Below, one piece after another: positions 33,038 through 46,008 of a stretch of DNA of 64,000 nucleotides. Made by a program: the position numbers and the translations under genes. The DNA is taken from assembly GCA_021432635.1 (NCBI GenBank), contig MU270027.1:1187459-1251458 (forward strand). Reading direction: 5' to 3'. Every line of letters starts with the position of its first letter. Position 1 is the stretch's first letter. The notes under the pieces were generated by a model, which was not told where the DNA came from, ran no database searches, and saw nothing but the letters and a program-made list of their open reading frames with translations. The DNA is from Thozetella sp. PMI_491. Taxonomy: Eukaryota; Ascomycota; Sordariomycetes; Chaetosphaeriales; Chaetosphaeriaceae.

Positions 33038-36000
33038 AGCAGCAGCAACAGCAGCAACAGCAGCAGCAGCAATTCTCTATGACACAGCAGCAGCCCCGCC
33101 CGCCGAACACCGTGCCCACCGATATGAACCAGCTCTCCCTTACCGAGAGGAGGGCTCTGCAGGACGTCGCCCAGAAGCTCCTGAATTCTACCCCCGAACC
33201 ACAGCGTGCTCAGCAGAGGGCCGAGCTAATGCAGAAGATGAACCCCCAACTCCTGCAAGAGATGCAGAACTCGGGCAGGGACCCACTGCTGTATCTATAC
33301 CAGCAGAAGGCTTTCACCAACATGCAAAGGTCAGCGCAGCTTCGAATCATGCAGCAGCGCGGCCAAGGTATGCCGCAAAACATGGACCCTGCCCAGGCGC
33401 AGGCCCTTCTCCTCCAGCAGCGGCAGCAGATGAGCCAAGGCATGATGAACCTTGGACAGCAGCCAGGGATGGGGGATAACCAGGTATTTGCCAGCATGGA
33501 GAACATCCGGAACGAACAGAAAGCCGGTTTGCTAGCGCAGCAGGCTGGTCAGCAGGTTGTCCCAGCCAATTCCGGACCCGGCCGAAATCCGACGCCTCAG
33601 GCGATGAACGGCTTGTCGCTCCAGAACATGCCCAATGGGATGCATGGCGCAGGACAGCAACAACGACAGCAGATGACACAGCAGCAATTGCAACAACTCG
33701 CTGCGCAGCAGGCCCGACTCCAGCAAGGCGGACGGCCGATGCAGCAGCCAGGAACAACTTCACAGAGCCCCGGCATGGCCACGTTGACGGCGCCCATGCA
33801 GCAACCCCCAGTGCCTATGACACCAATCAGCGGACCGCAAATGAACAACCAAGGCATGGGACAGCCCCTAGGAGATCCCCGCTTCAACCAAGGAAATCGA
33901 CAGGCGATCCAAGCAAACCTTCTGAACCACCCGATGGTTAAGGCCATGATGAACAATCTCAACCCAGAACAACGGCAGAGCGTGAGCAACATGCCGCCAG
34001 AGAAGATACGAGAGTTGGTTGCCAAGTGGACCGATCAGCAGCGCGCCTCAATGAACGCAGGTGCCCAGGTGTCCAAGCCACCCCAGATGGGTGGCATGCC
34101 TACCATGGCCGGAATGCCCGGCCAAGGGGCTGCTGGCCAGATGAACCAGTTCGGCCTAGGAAATGCTGCGCAGCCACCGCAGCCTGCCAACGCCGGTGTC
34201 CCTCTAGGGATGCCGAACTTGACCGACGGGCGGTTTAACGCGGCCGTCAACACTCCCGGAGCCCGGAACATCATGGACAGCATGGATATTCCACCGCCAG
34301 TGCTTGCCCAGCTGAGCCAGATGCCTCTAAACATGCCCGGGGAAACCAAGAAGTGGGGCCAGCTTAAGAACTGGATGGCTCAGACGCCCAACCCGATCAC
34401 TCCTGCGTTACGGAACCAGCTCAACAATTTCCAATTGCAGCAGTTTCGTGCGTTGCTAGACAGGAGAACGATGCAGAATAATGGCGCCCAGCCGGGCCAG
34501 CCAGGCAGGCCTATGGTACCCCCCGGCAGCCAGCCGCCTAACCCCCTCGCACAGCAACCACCAAACCAGGCCCTCGGCACACCACCCGGCGTCCCGGTCC
34601 CTCCCCAGGTTAGAAACGTCACTCAGGCCGAGATCGACAACTACAGAAAAACCAACCCGAACACGGTCAATCTTACCAACGAAATGATTGGTAGCATGCT
34701 GCTCAAGCTGAAGGCCGATGCCTGGACTAAGAAGTACTACGAGACCCAAGTCATGAATCGCCCAGGGGCTATGGCGCCGACAAAGCCGCAGGGACCGGCC
34801 ACGCAAGCTCCACCGATGCAGCCCGGCGCTCAGGCTGGGCCGGCTCCGGTTAACCCCCCCAAGGCGCCTGTTCAGAAGCCGCAACCCGCCGCGCCCGATG
34901 CCAACGCAGCTAAGAATGCCCGGCAGCCACAGCCGACGCCACGAGCTGCTCAGACCAACCCATCGCCAGCGACGGCGCAGAAGAATCTAAAACGGCCGAA
35001 TCCTGACGATTCGAACGATGTGCAGCAGGTTCAAGCCAACGGTGCGGCCCAGCCCAATCAGCGCCCCATGTCCCAGGCCGACCAGCGTCCTATGCCGCAG
35101 CCTACACCAGAACAACTCGCCCGGATGACTCCGGAGCAGAGGGCGCGGTTTGAGCAGATGGCAGCGCGGAATCGACAGATTGCTCTGAGCCCAGAGGACG
35201 TAAGCAGGCTCAAGACGATTAGTGCTGAAGAGCAGAAAGCATTGGCCAACGAACCGATGCAAGACATCCCAATGTCTGTGGAGGAGAGGAATGAGACGAT
35301 TTCCAAGATACAGGAAACCGTCAAGAACATGAGCAAGATCGGCAGAGGGCTGGGCCGGTGGTACTCGATCACCCACGATGACTCGCGCGCAAGAATGTTC
35401 TTTCGGACTGTGGGTAGCCCTCCAGCTAATATTTTCAATCGTGCAATGCTAACTAGCTGCAGCGGATGCGCCTGATACGGCAATTTGCGGACGGGGACAA
35501 GATGACACAGCTGAGGGACTCGTTCTCGATTCGCTCGTCCGAGCTGGATCACGCGCGAAACATGATGGAGAGCATGGCAAAGGACTTAGCCGCTCATTTC
35601 GACATACCCAAGAAGCACGAAGCCAACGGCGGACAGACGGCTCAGCAGCCACAGCAGCAACCGACCCCACGGGCACAGCCAGCACCGCTCAATGCGGCGA
35701 ACCTCGAGAAGCAGACCCAGGCACTCAACAAGATGCAGCACCAAAAGACAGGGAGCAAGAGCGGGGCTGCGCCACCTGCGCCTACGACAACACAGCCCCC
35801 ACTCCAGTTTGGTGTGCAGCAACCCACGGGGCAGCCAACCTACCTGAACCAGCCCACGGTCACGCAGGATACTCTGACGCTCCCCCCTGTTCGGAAGAAG
35901 ACAAAGACTGGATCCCAGTCGCAGTCGACGCCTTCTGCGTCGGCCGCTGGTACCTCCCCTCAGATCGTCAAGGCGCAATCGCCGGAGGCCATCAAGAGGC

Positions 36001-36878
36001 AGGCGCCCGAGCCCAAGCTCCCCAAGTTCGTGTGCCCCGAGCCCGATTGCGAGATGCACAGCACCGGGTTCGCCACCGACGAAGCTCGCAAGGCTCACTA
36101 CCAGGAGGAGCACGTCAAGCCGCTCGAAGACCCCTTCAAGTTCGTTTCCGAGAACTTGGCCACCACTCTGGGCCTGGATCCTCAGGGCTTTCCCAAGGCG
36201 CCCGTCAAGGCAGCCGACGGCTTGCAGCTCACGGCTACTCCCATGGCAAGCAGCATGTCGAGGCAGGGCCAAACACCCGCGAGCAAGCCGGACCTTGCGT
36301 CCACCCCGATGTCTCGCGATGCCTCTATGAGGCGACAGGGGAGCATGTCTGGCGGCAAGGTGCCGGACAACATATCTACCCCTGGAAGGAGTGGGCTTAT
36401 CAAGAGCGAGGACACTCCCAAGCCTGGCGACGCCAAATTGGCTGTGAAGCCGGAGCCCGATTTGCTGTCGATCCCTCTCGAGGACCCGTGGGCCGGCTCT
36501 ACCATCGACCCTCAGAGCCTGCTTGCCAGCTTCGCTCCTCTGGAACCCATGGCCGGTGGCCTGCTCTCGGACCTGAGCATGTACCGATCCATGACGCCCA
36601 ACGACACACCCGAGTCGAGCAAGGACAGCGGCGCATCGGAGCCGAACAGCGATGTTTCCGAGACTGCCCACATCGACATCGACATCAACTGGCAGCCGAT
36701 CGATACCGATCTGCTTCTCGATATGAACAACGTCAACATGGAAGGAGGGTTCGACTACCCGATGGACCCGGATGCCATGGGTGGCGACAGCTTCCAGTTC
36801 TCTTCGTGGGACGAAAGCGAGTTCTCCAAATCCTTCCAGCTAGACGGTTCGCTCTTCTCGATGGATACTACATCGTGA
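32267..36878 (+). CDS. MED15: Mediator tail subunit 15 (Gal11-like), Gln-rich
   Basis: Transcription coactivator; the KIX domain receives activators and the rest anchors to the Mediator tail. Exons 32267-32427, 32508-32610, 32692-35409 and 35463-36878 give 1465 aa. Exons 1-2 and the start of exon 3 make a KIX-like three-helix region (about 25-90): GWQATVPIQDRMGKAINL, ITNCILAAPGQEWQHAV, IEKKAYQ, YEQHLALQLNEM. Then come very Gln/Met/Pro-rich disordered sequence, a 26-Gln run (about 189-214), and a C-terminal half with lysine-rich and acidic segments, including a C2H2-like patch CPEPDCEMHSTGFATDEARKAH. The ATG at 32267 is the first ATG in that frame; a GTG at 32219 was discounted. MED15 identity rests on the KIX-like start plus composition and size; another Gln-rich coactivator is the main alternative. 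Confidence 0.8.
32995..33072 (+). repeat. CAG/CAA repeat encoding 26 Gln
   Basis: Twenty-six consecutive glutamine codons, mostly CAG with CAA interruptions including a run of CAA near 33017-33030. Lies in MED15 exon 3; length may vary between strains. Confidence 0.97.
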
Positions 36879-38450
36879 AGGATCTTGTACACGTATTACG
36901 ATGCCTTTTTTTTCCTTCCCTTTACTTGGATACCACTTGGCATTTTCTCCCTCTTTGTTTCTTTTTCGATCTCGTTCTTTCTCACCGGCGTTCTACGAGG
37001 ACGATGCGGAGGGCAAGAAAACGGACAGTGGATGATGGGAGTGGCCTGGACGAATATAGGCGACATTAATGACGAAGGGATAGGGATTGGCCCGGACAAG
37101 GCCGGAAAAGTACGGCTTTTTTTGGAGGGCGTTTTAGGGCCTATGATGCATTTCTCTCAATCAGCACGTCTGTTTTATTTTTATCTTGGTTCTTCCGCAT
37201 TCCCTTTCCCTCCTGCCATACTTTGGGTCCTTGCCCCTGTACCCCTCCCGGTGTGTCCTACAGCAGGGACAGCCGTGGCATGATGCGACCGGTTGTATTC
37301 TGCATACCCTTTTAGATAGTCTCGTTTTCCATTTCCTCTTCTTTTTCGTTCTCATCATGACCCCATTCCCCAGACCTGGTTGGAGTTCGGAGGAGGAGCA
37401 TGTATTTTGAGTGTGCAGCCTTCAGGTCCGGCCGGGGCTTTGATACCCGTAACTACCCTCGTGTTTGAGATCGAATCCCATGAGCCTTTATGTTTTGACC
37501 TGCAGGATGACTTGTGTGTGCCCGTGCTTGTGACCCTTATGACACTTGTGACCTCGAGGGGGTTGATTGGACGTGTGACGGCCGGGTTGGGATGGGATGG
37601 CTAGAAGTGGTCGAAAAAGATCAACCTATGCCCTGCAGAAGCACCTTCTTCCAGTCTTGGTACCTTGCATGCCAAGGGCCCTGCCAACCTGCCAACTGCG
37701 AGGCCTGGGACAGGGGCGGGCGATCGCTGAAAAGACGAGACGAATGCGGGGTCGTGGCCTCTACGGTACAGTGCATCTTAGCGTGACTTGGTGCCAATTT
37801 GGGGCCATCAACGCGTTCGCCCACCTGTGACCCGTCCCGCGTTTTTCACTAAGCCTGTTTAAGATAGCCTGTCAAATGCCTGTTGCGAAGGCTCTCCCAC
37901 TGTGACCGGGGGGCGTATGGGGGGGAGGGGACCCTTCTGGCTGCACGGTTCAGCAGCGTCGGCTGGCCTGATTGTTTTATTGGTCATGCCCCTGCCTGGG
38001 TTGGGGCTGGTATTGACTTTCTGCCTATTGTAGACTGGCGCCTTATTGTCCGGCCCAGGTCCCTAACGCGACTGTGGCCCCCCCCTTCCCCTAGAAAGGA
38101 AGCGAGAACAGCAAAGCTCCGATCCGATAAACGCGTTGTGTTTTCGTGCTGGAGATATAACCTCATCTCCTGCAATTTCGACACGCCCCGGCGACCAATT
38201 CCTCTCCTGCATCCTTCCTTCTTTTATCCCCCTCCCCAACTGGTGCTGTCTCAGTGCTCCTCCAGCCCGTTGTTTGCTGCCGCTGCCAGCCGCCACAACA
38301 CGCCTCCGTGCCTCGCTCGTGTCTCGTGCCTGCTGTCTACATCATAGCCGAATTGCCACCACCGCCTGCCACACCCAACATCAACACCTCTCCGACCTCG
38401 ACCAACCACCTACTGCAGCTTGCGGCACGTCTGTAAGGACCTTAGACGAT
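36879..38450. other. Intergenic between MED15 and WHI5
   Basis: T-rich 3' flank of MED15, then about 1 kb without a recognisable gene, then a pyrimidine-rich leader for the Whi5-like gene. Confidence 0.6.
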
Positions 38451-39630
38451 ATGAACGCCTCACCCAAGCGACGCGCACTTGCTGCACTAGATCCCAACGC
38501 GTCCTCACCGGCCCCCAAGCTCGGCCTAAAGCCAGCCCACGCGCTGCCGGCGTCACCACTGAAGCAAAGGTCAATGGTAATTCCGGCCCTGGTGCTGGAG
38601 CCAAAGAAGCGCGAGGTTGCAATGGACGCCTGCCAGGACGAGCACCCGTCCAAGAAGGCGCGCGTCGACGCCGCAGACGAGAGCAGTGCCCAGTCCAGAT
38701 CGGTCCCGTCAAGCCAAAACACGGCTGCAGAGGTACGCAACGATCGGCGCCGCCTTAGCTCTCCTACCCCTTGAGATAGAGTGTCCTACAGGTGCGATTG
38801 AAGCTGACCACCCCCGCGTCATAGTCCTCACGCCCAGCGTCCCCTGCCGCGTCGTCGATATTCGACTCGTCGATGTTCGACACGTCCCAGGCCACCACCG
38901 TCACCGAGCCGGACGCGGAGCCAGCCGCTGTCCAGCCCCCTCTCAGATCCATACCTTTACCATCCCCGGCACAGCCCAGAATGACGCGTGAGCAGGCTCG
39001 CGAGGTACGGTTTCCCTAGATGCAGACCCCTGCGTGTTTGACTCTATTCGCCCTTGGCCCTGACGAGGATCGCGCTTTCCGAGATGTTTTGCTGACCGCG
39101 CTGTCCCACAGAAAGCAGAGATCCTTCGCCTCCGTCTCGGCCTCGCTAGCTACAAGCTTCGGACAGGCCAGACTGACGTGCCTCTCGACCAGCTGCAGAT
39201 GCGCCCACTCCCTGGCGCGAGACGAACTCTGGACCCGGGACCTATTGCCCGGTCTCGGTCAGAGACAGTGGTGTACGCACCCCAAACAACGCGTCGGCCC
39301 TTGCCCGCGCGGAGACCTAGCCAAGAGGATCTCGCGCAATCGCGTGTCAAACACGAAGGTGATTCTGCCCCTCGCCAACAAGAGAGCCACGACGACCAGC
39401 CTCGGCCAAATGAAGGCCGGTCTGTCGAGATTGAGATTGAAATCGTCGAGACCCCCGCACAGGACCAGCCTTCTGAACTGCCGGAACTTCCTCGTCTCAG
39501 CGCTGCTGGTGCTGTCAATACTCCAAGACGGCCTTCACATTTGGACGTGGAAGGAGAGGCGGAGCGTCTGACGAGCAGTGCCATCCGTGGTGGGGTGGCG
39601 AGCGCGATGTTAAGCCTGTCCCGAAGTTAG
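38451..39630 (+). CDS. Whi5/Nrm1-type G1/S transcriptional repressor
   Basis: 326 aa from exons 38451-38732, 38825-39004 and 39112-39630, all phase 0. The diagnostic piece is in exon 3: KAEILRLRLGLASYKLRTGQ, which matches the short Whi5/Nrm1 motif that binds SBF/MBF-type cell-cycle transcription factors. The N-terminus MNASPKRRALAALDPNAS also fits filamentous-fungal members. Many SP/TP sites (SPKRR, SSPAPK, ASPLKQ, ASPAAS) suggest regulation by cyclin-dependent kinase, as known for Whi5. Remaining sequence looks disordered. Expected in the nucleus in G1. Whether it acts more like Whi5 or Nrm1 cannot be told from sequence. Confidence 0.8.
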
Positions 39631-41206
39631 GATCAGAGGGTCACGATACAGGTTGTCGCTAAACTGCCCACGGATGGTCAGGCGGAGGTCAACATCAAAT
39701 GGTAGGCCGCCGCAACTCTGGGATATCTTGGCTTTCTTAGGAAGTGCTAGTTATCATGATATCCTTGATTAGGGCTCCTCATAGTGAGCAGCTCGACAGG
39801 AAGGAGAACTGTGTTATATACCAGTGGGAAGCATGCAAAGATTAGGGAAAGTTGTTTGGAGGCGCCTGGAATCACGGCAGCCGGCATTTGCTTGGGAGGC
39901 GTTTACGGTGCATGTATGGTACTGGCTGTTTCCTCGCGGAATAGACTAGAGAAATATCTTGTGGTAAATACGATGGAGGTTACAAAGCTGCTATCGCTGA
40001 CAAGGACCCGGCCTACTAGTAGCTTTTCCATCTTGTTTTCTTTTTAGAGCCGTGACGTGAGGATATGGCTTGCGTGATCCGCTAGTCCTGATACGTGCAT
40101 ATGGGGGGAGCCGGGAGGCAGCGGCTTTGGGATGTTGCTAATCGACAGCATCATGACTGTTGTCGTTGTCGGGGTAGCAGCAGCAAAAGCAGCAGGCATA
40201 GCGGCTCCGGGTTTCCACGAGGCCGAACGTGAAGTTTTGCCAACTGCACCGCAAGACCGGACTGTTTGGCCCCCCCTCCCCCCCCCCTCCCATTCACGCG
40301 CGCGGCGGCGCCTCTATCCCCACCCCCTCCACCCGGGCCGAAGTGGGGCAGCGCGCGGACAACAAAGTCCCGGGGGACTGGGACTGGCGCGGCGGCAGAT
40401 CCCCACACCTACGGCGTCGATGGTCCTCCACTGCCACGTGGGGGGCGCTGGAAACCCCGGTCGCTGCAGGTAAGCCCACGCCCCCCTCATCCCTCCCCCT
40501 CTTCCCCCATCCCCCGTCACGCTTCTGCCCTCCTACCCTCCTGCTTTTGGCTCTGGCCTGCCCCTACCCGCGGCGGTAGCGCCGTCGGCCTCCCCGCTGT
40601 CGCATCGGCTAGGACCTGTCAGTACCAGTCGGGCATGCTGGTCCAAACGAAGAGGATGGTTATTTCGCCGTATTATTGACGCAGGATGCGACTATCATAC
40701 GCCCGCGCTCGCCCAACCACCCACCACCCACACATAGGCGAAGGATGCCCATGGCACCAGACCTTGAACACCAAGTCAAAGTCCTTTTAGGCTCCTGTGA
40801 GCCAGACAAAGGAGGGAACGTGTCGGCAGCCTGAGCGACGGTGTTGGTTCCTATACTTACGAACTGAATAAATAGGTGGCTTTTTTTCCGGCTTACTGGC
40901 TGGGGTCTGAGCCTCACCAAACAACCGCCCTGGTGTCTGACTGCGTGACAGGGCGCGAGGGGCTGACTGCCACAAGCAGGCAACAAGAAATGCTCGGAAC
41001 AATGACCCACCAAACCAAGGATGGTGACGGACCCAAATACACCGAGGAAGTGTGTGCTACTCATTCGGCAGTAGAACAGCCTTGCGCAAAATGCCTATTT
41101 GGTCTACTCTCTATGCGACCGTATGGCCCCGCGACTGCTCCCCCTTCTGCTGTTGAGTATGTCTCGGTCCTGAACCATGCTCAGCCTCTTGTGGCCACTG
41201 AGACTC
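39631..41206. other. Convergent intergenic region, 1.6 kb
   Basis: Between the Whi5-like gene (+) and NRDE2 (-), which converge. C-rich runs near 40269-40290 and 40480-40520. No gene that I can support. Confidence 0.6.
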
Positions 41207-44200
41207 CTACCGAGACTTGCTGCCGCCTTGTCTCTCCTTCCACCTCTTCACAAACTCCTCCAGGTCGACGTGAACACGCAGGCCCTTGCTGGAGATGGTA
41301 TTAAAGACAGCCCTCAGTTCTGGTGAGCTCATCTCCCCGACGAGAGTCCCGAAGGCTTCCATATACAGCTCCTTCGACCACGGGCACGCGGCAAGGGCAC
41401 GATGGAACACATCCTTCGCCTTGCCCCGAAGTTCCCGACTCCTGTAACAGAAGCGGATGTAGTAGATCCACAGGCTCACGTTGCCCCGACACTCATCGCT
41501 GTCCAGGGCCGCTTCGAACGCAGTTCTGCAGGAATGCAAAGTTCCCGCAGTGGCCGCATGCTGGATGGCGAAGATGCGATTGCTTACGCAATCGTGTGGT
41601 GCGACTAGAGCGACGTTCTGGAGAACTTCGTTGACCGGGTCGTCGATGCGAAGGCCCGACTCGGCCCAGGCAAAGAGACGAAGAAACATCAGGTTCCGAG
41701 GAAACAGCTTGACAAAATCACGTAGCCGCTCGCGAATGAACACTGGGCGGAATGGCCTAACGCCTTTGTCAGTGCAGGCCTCCTTGGGCGTTAGACAGCA
41801 AGAGGCTTACCCGTGGGTTGCGTGATAGTAGAGCAGTCTGGCCGCCACTTGGACCAGACGCTCTTGGTAACTGGATCCTTGCAGGTTGCGCGTCGCAAGC
41901 TCCGGGGCCAAACTCTCAATATTTCGGAGGGCGGCGGTTATGTTTCCCTGGGCATCCGAGGCCGCGCTGTCGAGGTTGTCCTCAGCGGCGAAGTACTCCA
42001 AGAGCACCATGCTCTCGGCATGCTGTAAGGAATCTTCTAATTGCATGGTCCACAAGAGATGATCTCTAGTGGCACATAAATGCGACCGTGTCTTTAAGAG
42101 GATCGTGGGGGAGACGTCCTGATGCTCGTCCAAGCCGGGTTCTACCGATTGACAGAGACGTGCAAGCGCAGCATGCTTGTTGCCGGCGTCCAACTCCATC
42201 CATGCCCAGGTATTCCATAGCACCTGGCTCTTTTCAGGTGCGAATCCCTAGGCACAGAGAAACATGTTAGGGGTTGATTGAAGACCGGGGGGGAGCGAGG
42301 CATACCAGTGTTTGCTTGGTGGCTGATACGAGCACCTTCTTGGAGACCTCGGCGTTTTGGTTTGCCCATTCAGTCAAGGCGTAGGCATTGTATAAGCGGA
42401 TGTTGGATGGGTACTGCTTCAGCAACGCCTTGGCTACTTTTCTTGCGCTGCTAGGCTCCTGGGCACATTCCATCGCTAGGTAGTACTCGGCGAGCTGTTC
42501 TATGCCGCCGAGGCGTACCAACTGTCGAAGGACTGTGATAGCCCACGACAAGTCAACCTGGGATTCGCCCTTAGCAATCGCTTCTACACGCTTGGGCAAG
42601 TACTGGAACCAGTTGTGGCTGGCGAAGAGAACATCAGGTGCGATGGCAATGCGAGATCCAGTAGCAGCAAAGGAGGGACGCTTCGTCGACAAGTCTACAG
42701 AGCCGTGAAGGACCCCGGAGTCTTGCAGCGGCTGTGCTTCGTCCTCCTCGCTGCGTGCTGCTGTAAAAGCATTATCCAGGGACGGTGTTGTAATATCGTC
42801 TGTGCTGAATGCAGCAGGTAGCCCACAGAACACCAAGAAGGCATCCTGCAGCCTGGAAGAGATGTCAGGCAATGTCGATGGAGGAAGCCAGAAAAGAAAC
42901 TCCTCCATGTCTGAGAAGAGGACCACCCGATAAGGGTCATCTTCCGTGCCCTCGTCAAGAGTCCGGGCTGGGAAGTGGGAGGCCGACGCTCGATCTCTCT
43001 CTACAAGACCCCATGCTTTGTACTGATCTCGCGTCCCAGGGGCCGGGGCAGGAGGGTACTTGGCTGGATCTGGCGGAGTAGGCACAGCGTCTGCATCGGC
43101 AAACTTCCCCCATCCCTGGGCTCCAGCCTCACCTATGCGGAGAACCTCGGTTTCCCAAAAGTTGCCGAGCGCAGCTATTGCCGGCGCTGGCTCTTCGATG
43201 CCTTTCGGCCGGAAGAATGTCATCTCCAGCAAAGCTTGCCAAGCTGCTATGGCAAGCTCGGAAAAGCCCGAGTCGTGCAGGAAGCGAGTCAGCCTCAGGA
43301 AAACGTAGATGATCTGCTGGGAGGCGAAGACGACGCCTTCTTCAGGCGGTTTCGAGAGTTGTTCCCTCAGGAATCGAATACGCTTTATGAAAAACGACCT
43401 GACATCCTCGAACGAAAAGGCAAGCATATCTGTCAATTGAAAGTCCAAATATGCGTTCCAGAGCGGAAAGCTCTCGCCTTCGCTTTCGGACACCTCTTGC
43501 CAGCGTTTTGCCAGCGTTTTGCTATCCCAGAGTCTCCGACCCTCCTGCATGAGTCCGATTAGAAGCTTTTCCCGCTCGGCAGGCAATTTTGTGTGCTCCA
43601 AGGCCTTCTCGAACATAGAAGCCCGAATGTCGGCAATCGCTCTGGCTTCATTCTGTGACTTGGGACGACCCCCTTGTTCCTCTCTCAAGAGGCCATCCTG
43701 CAGCTCGATAAGTTCAAGCCAGGCCCCAATGTCTCCAGGAACGTCCCGGACTCGGCGGGAGAGCTCAATAGATTTTGCCCGCATTGTTGACACCTCCGTC
43801 TCCGTGGCTGCCAGCTGAGATGTGTTGCTGTCGGACTCAAAGTCACTTTCCAAAAAGTCTTCTGGCTTGGCTTTCCCATGAATCGACCTGTAGTTAGGCT
43901 GGTCGTCCTCTGAAGAGTCGGGACCACCGTCTCCTCGCTTGTGTTTGTTCGTTTTGAATAGCTGGATGAAATCTTCGTCCCCCCTGGGAAGGCCATCTGT
44001 CTCTTGCCTTATGCGTCGGGGGGTCCCTCTCGCGAGTCTAGCCATTAAATGCTTATCGCGGAAGATGGACCGCATGTCACGATGATCCCGGAAGGACCAC
44101 TCTTCCTTTGGACCATTCAGGTGAATCTCGAACCTCTGCGTGCTTCCCATGAGCCTGCCTCTACCGAAGCGAAAGTAGCTGGGAACGCGAGAGCGTTCGT

Positions 44201-44561
44201 TGGTCCCGTATCTGAGGATCAGAGGGTCGCCTTTCTTGTCGATGAGAAAGAGGTCGGCGCCATCAGCCTTCGTTGCGCCACGGCGTTCTTCTTCCTTGGG
44301 ATTTTGATTGCTTGTGCCGGAGCGAAGCGGGCTGCGGGACCTGTGCTGTTCGGGGTGAGAACGGTGACGACGTGAACGCTCATGGTCACCGCGATGCGTC
44401 CTCCGCCTCTTTTCGCCTCTGCTTTCGTCCTCTCCTTTCCGTACATCAGGCTTGGAGGAAGATGCTGATGCGTCCGATTCCAGGGAAGGACCAGAGGCTG
44501 GCTTGAACGATCCGAATTTCGGGACCGTCCGCCGGTTTTGGTTCTCGTCATATGGTGCCAT
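41207..44561 (-). CDS. NRDE2: NRDE2 family nuclear RNA surveillance protein
   Basis: 1080 aa from minus exons 42306-44561, 41811-42247 and 41207-41756. NRDE2 proteins (S. pombe Nrl1) work with the Mtr4 helicase and spliceosome-linked factors in nuclear RNA surveillance, splicing and small-RNA-guided silencing. The N-terminus is an RS/RE-like basic stretch (about 30-100: RRRTHRGDHERSRRHRSHPE). The NRDE2 signature follows (about 110-165: FLIDKKGDPLILRYGTNERS, VPSYFRFGRGRLMG). The rest consists of HAT/TPR-like helical repeats, for example IGAWLELIELQDGLL and LWIYYIRFCYRSRELRGKA. The start is the ATG at 44561; TTG and GTC codons precede it. The splice at 41811/41756 makes THGPFRPVFIRERL. Divergent from the CLC gene 1.45 kb away. 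Confidence 0.9.
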
Positions 44562-46008
44562 AGCGACCAACGGATGCCTCAGAGGCAGAGTTTCCTCGTC
44601 CCACTAGACGTGTACACGGAGCTTTGAAGGTGCGGGCACGTATTTTTATTACATCGATCATGACGTCGGGGTGGATCGGGCTGCACCGAGCCCGGTCGAC
44701 CTGAGAGGGCGTTGCGTACAGCCAGTGATCAAAGTCGCGAGCGCGTTGACGCAGAAAGTTACATATCTTATCGCTCACTTCGGCTTGTCCAGGTAATATT
44801 GATTGGCCCAGTTTGCGGTGGGTCTCCCGTACCGTAAAGTAATTGCTTGCTGTACGATACTTGCCTTTTTGCCCACTACCTTTGTCGCCAACAAGCAGCT
44901 CCCTTCAACCCAGCTTCCGTTTTACACGAGATCCGTTGCAACTTCCTGGTTCCACACTGGATTATTTCTCCCGAGGTGAAGCGCGCTGGTGTATGGCTGC
45001 CCTGATACATCGCACGAGCGCGACGGCATCGCTACTAGCACGACTACACCCCGGAAATCGCCCCGCACAACGACATACCCTTCGAACTTTAGGGGTCCTT
45101 TTAGCGCTAGTAGCAAGGCGTACAGTGCTGGAGCGAAATGCGGCGCGCCCATTGCTAGGATCCTCTGGCCTGGTTTCCCTGGCTTGGGGGGGGGGGGGGG
45201 CCGTTGGCAATCCCCTGCTATTGGCGGAGCGCTGAGAACGATGCACTATGATCTAATGCGCGGAAGAACGCAAGGCACGCCCAGTGGCCCGCCTTGCACA
45301 AGGTAATGAATGCAGCGTGGCGGCAGAGAAACTACGCTCAACCGTCCGTTCCAGCCAAGCTTGCCGAGAGATTGCACAAGCAAGCTCGTGACTCTATAGA
45401 CGACGGTACCTCCCCTGTTTGGAACCGGCGGTGGCTGGGTGCTCACCAGGCTGAAAATCCCATTTCTAGAAAGCTGAGTTGAGCTCATCTGACGCACTTG
45501 CAGCCCAGCTTCTGGCGAAACCAACTGAGACGGTGCTCTCGCTTGTCCACGTGTGTCCGCTAAGGTGGGCCCGACCGGGATCACATCATCAATCAACACT
45601 CGCCCTCCCGCGGGAGTCGACGGGTCCCTTCCCCTCCCAACCCGCCACCGGGCACCTCTTGGGCTTCGCGTGGTCAAGCTTGCTAAGTCTATGGGGAGGT
45701 AGTCTTCTGCCAACCCGTCGTCCCTCTTTTTGTTCCTGTCTTTGTCTCTTCCCTTCTTCTCAGTAGCTCTTTCTGTGTTGCATCCTGATAGTTTACTATA
45801 CTGTGCATATCGCAAAGCACTGTCTCGTTGCGCGGCCCACATGGCCCTAAGCTCGTGGAGAGCGCCGAGCCTTTGATAGCGTTCGCGTCGCCGCACCACC
45901 ACGGAGCCCACAATCGGATCCGACGCCCTCGGATCTACTTAGGTCAAGCCGGGCAACGACTCCAGCCACGGCCCGACCTCCCCCGGCCACTTACCCTCGC
46001 CACCAACG
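44562..46008. promoter_or_regulatory. Divergent promoter region of NRDE2 and CLC genes
   Basis: 1.45 kb between divergent starts. Contains an ATTGGCC (inverted CCAAT) near 44800 and a G17 run at 45184-45200. No coding gene that I can support. Confidence 0.55.
45184..45200. repeat. G17 homopolymer
   Basis: Seventeen consecutive G residues within the divergent promoter. Confidence 0.9.
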
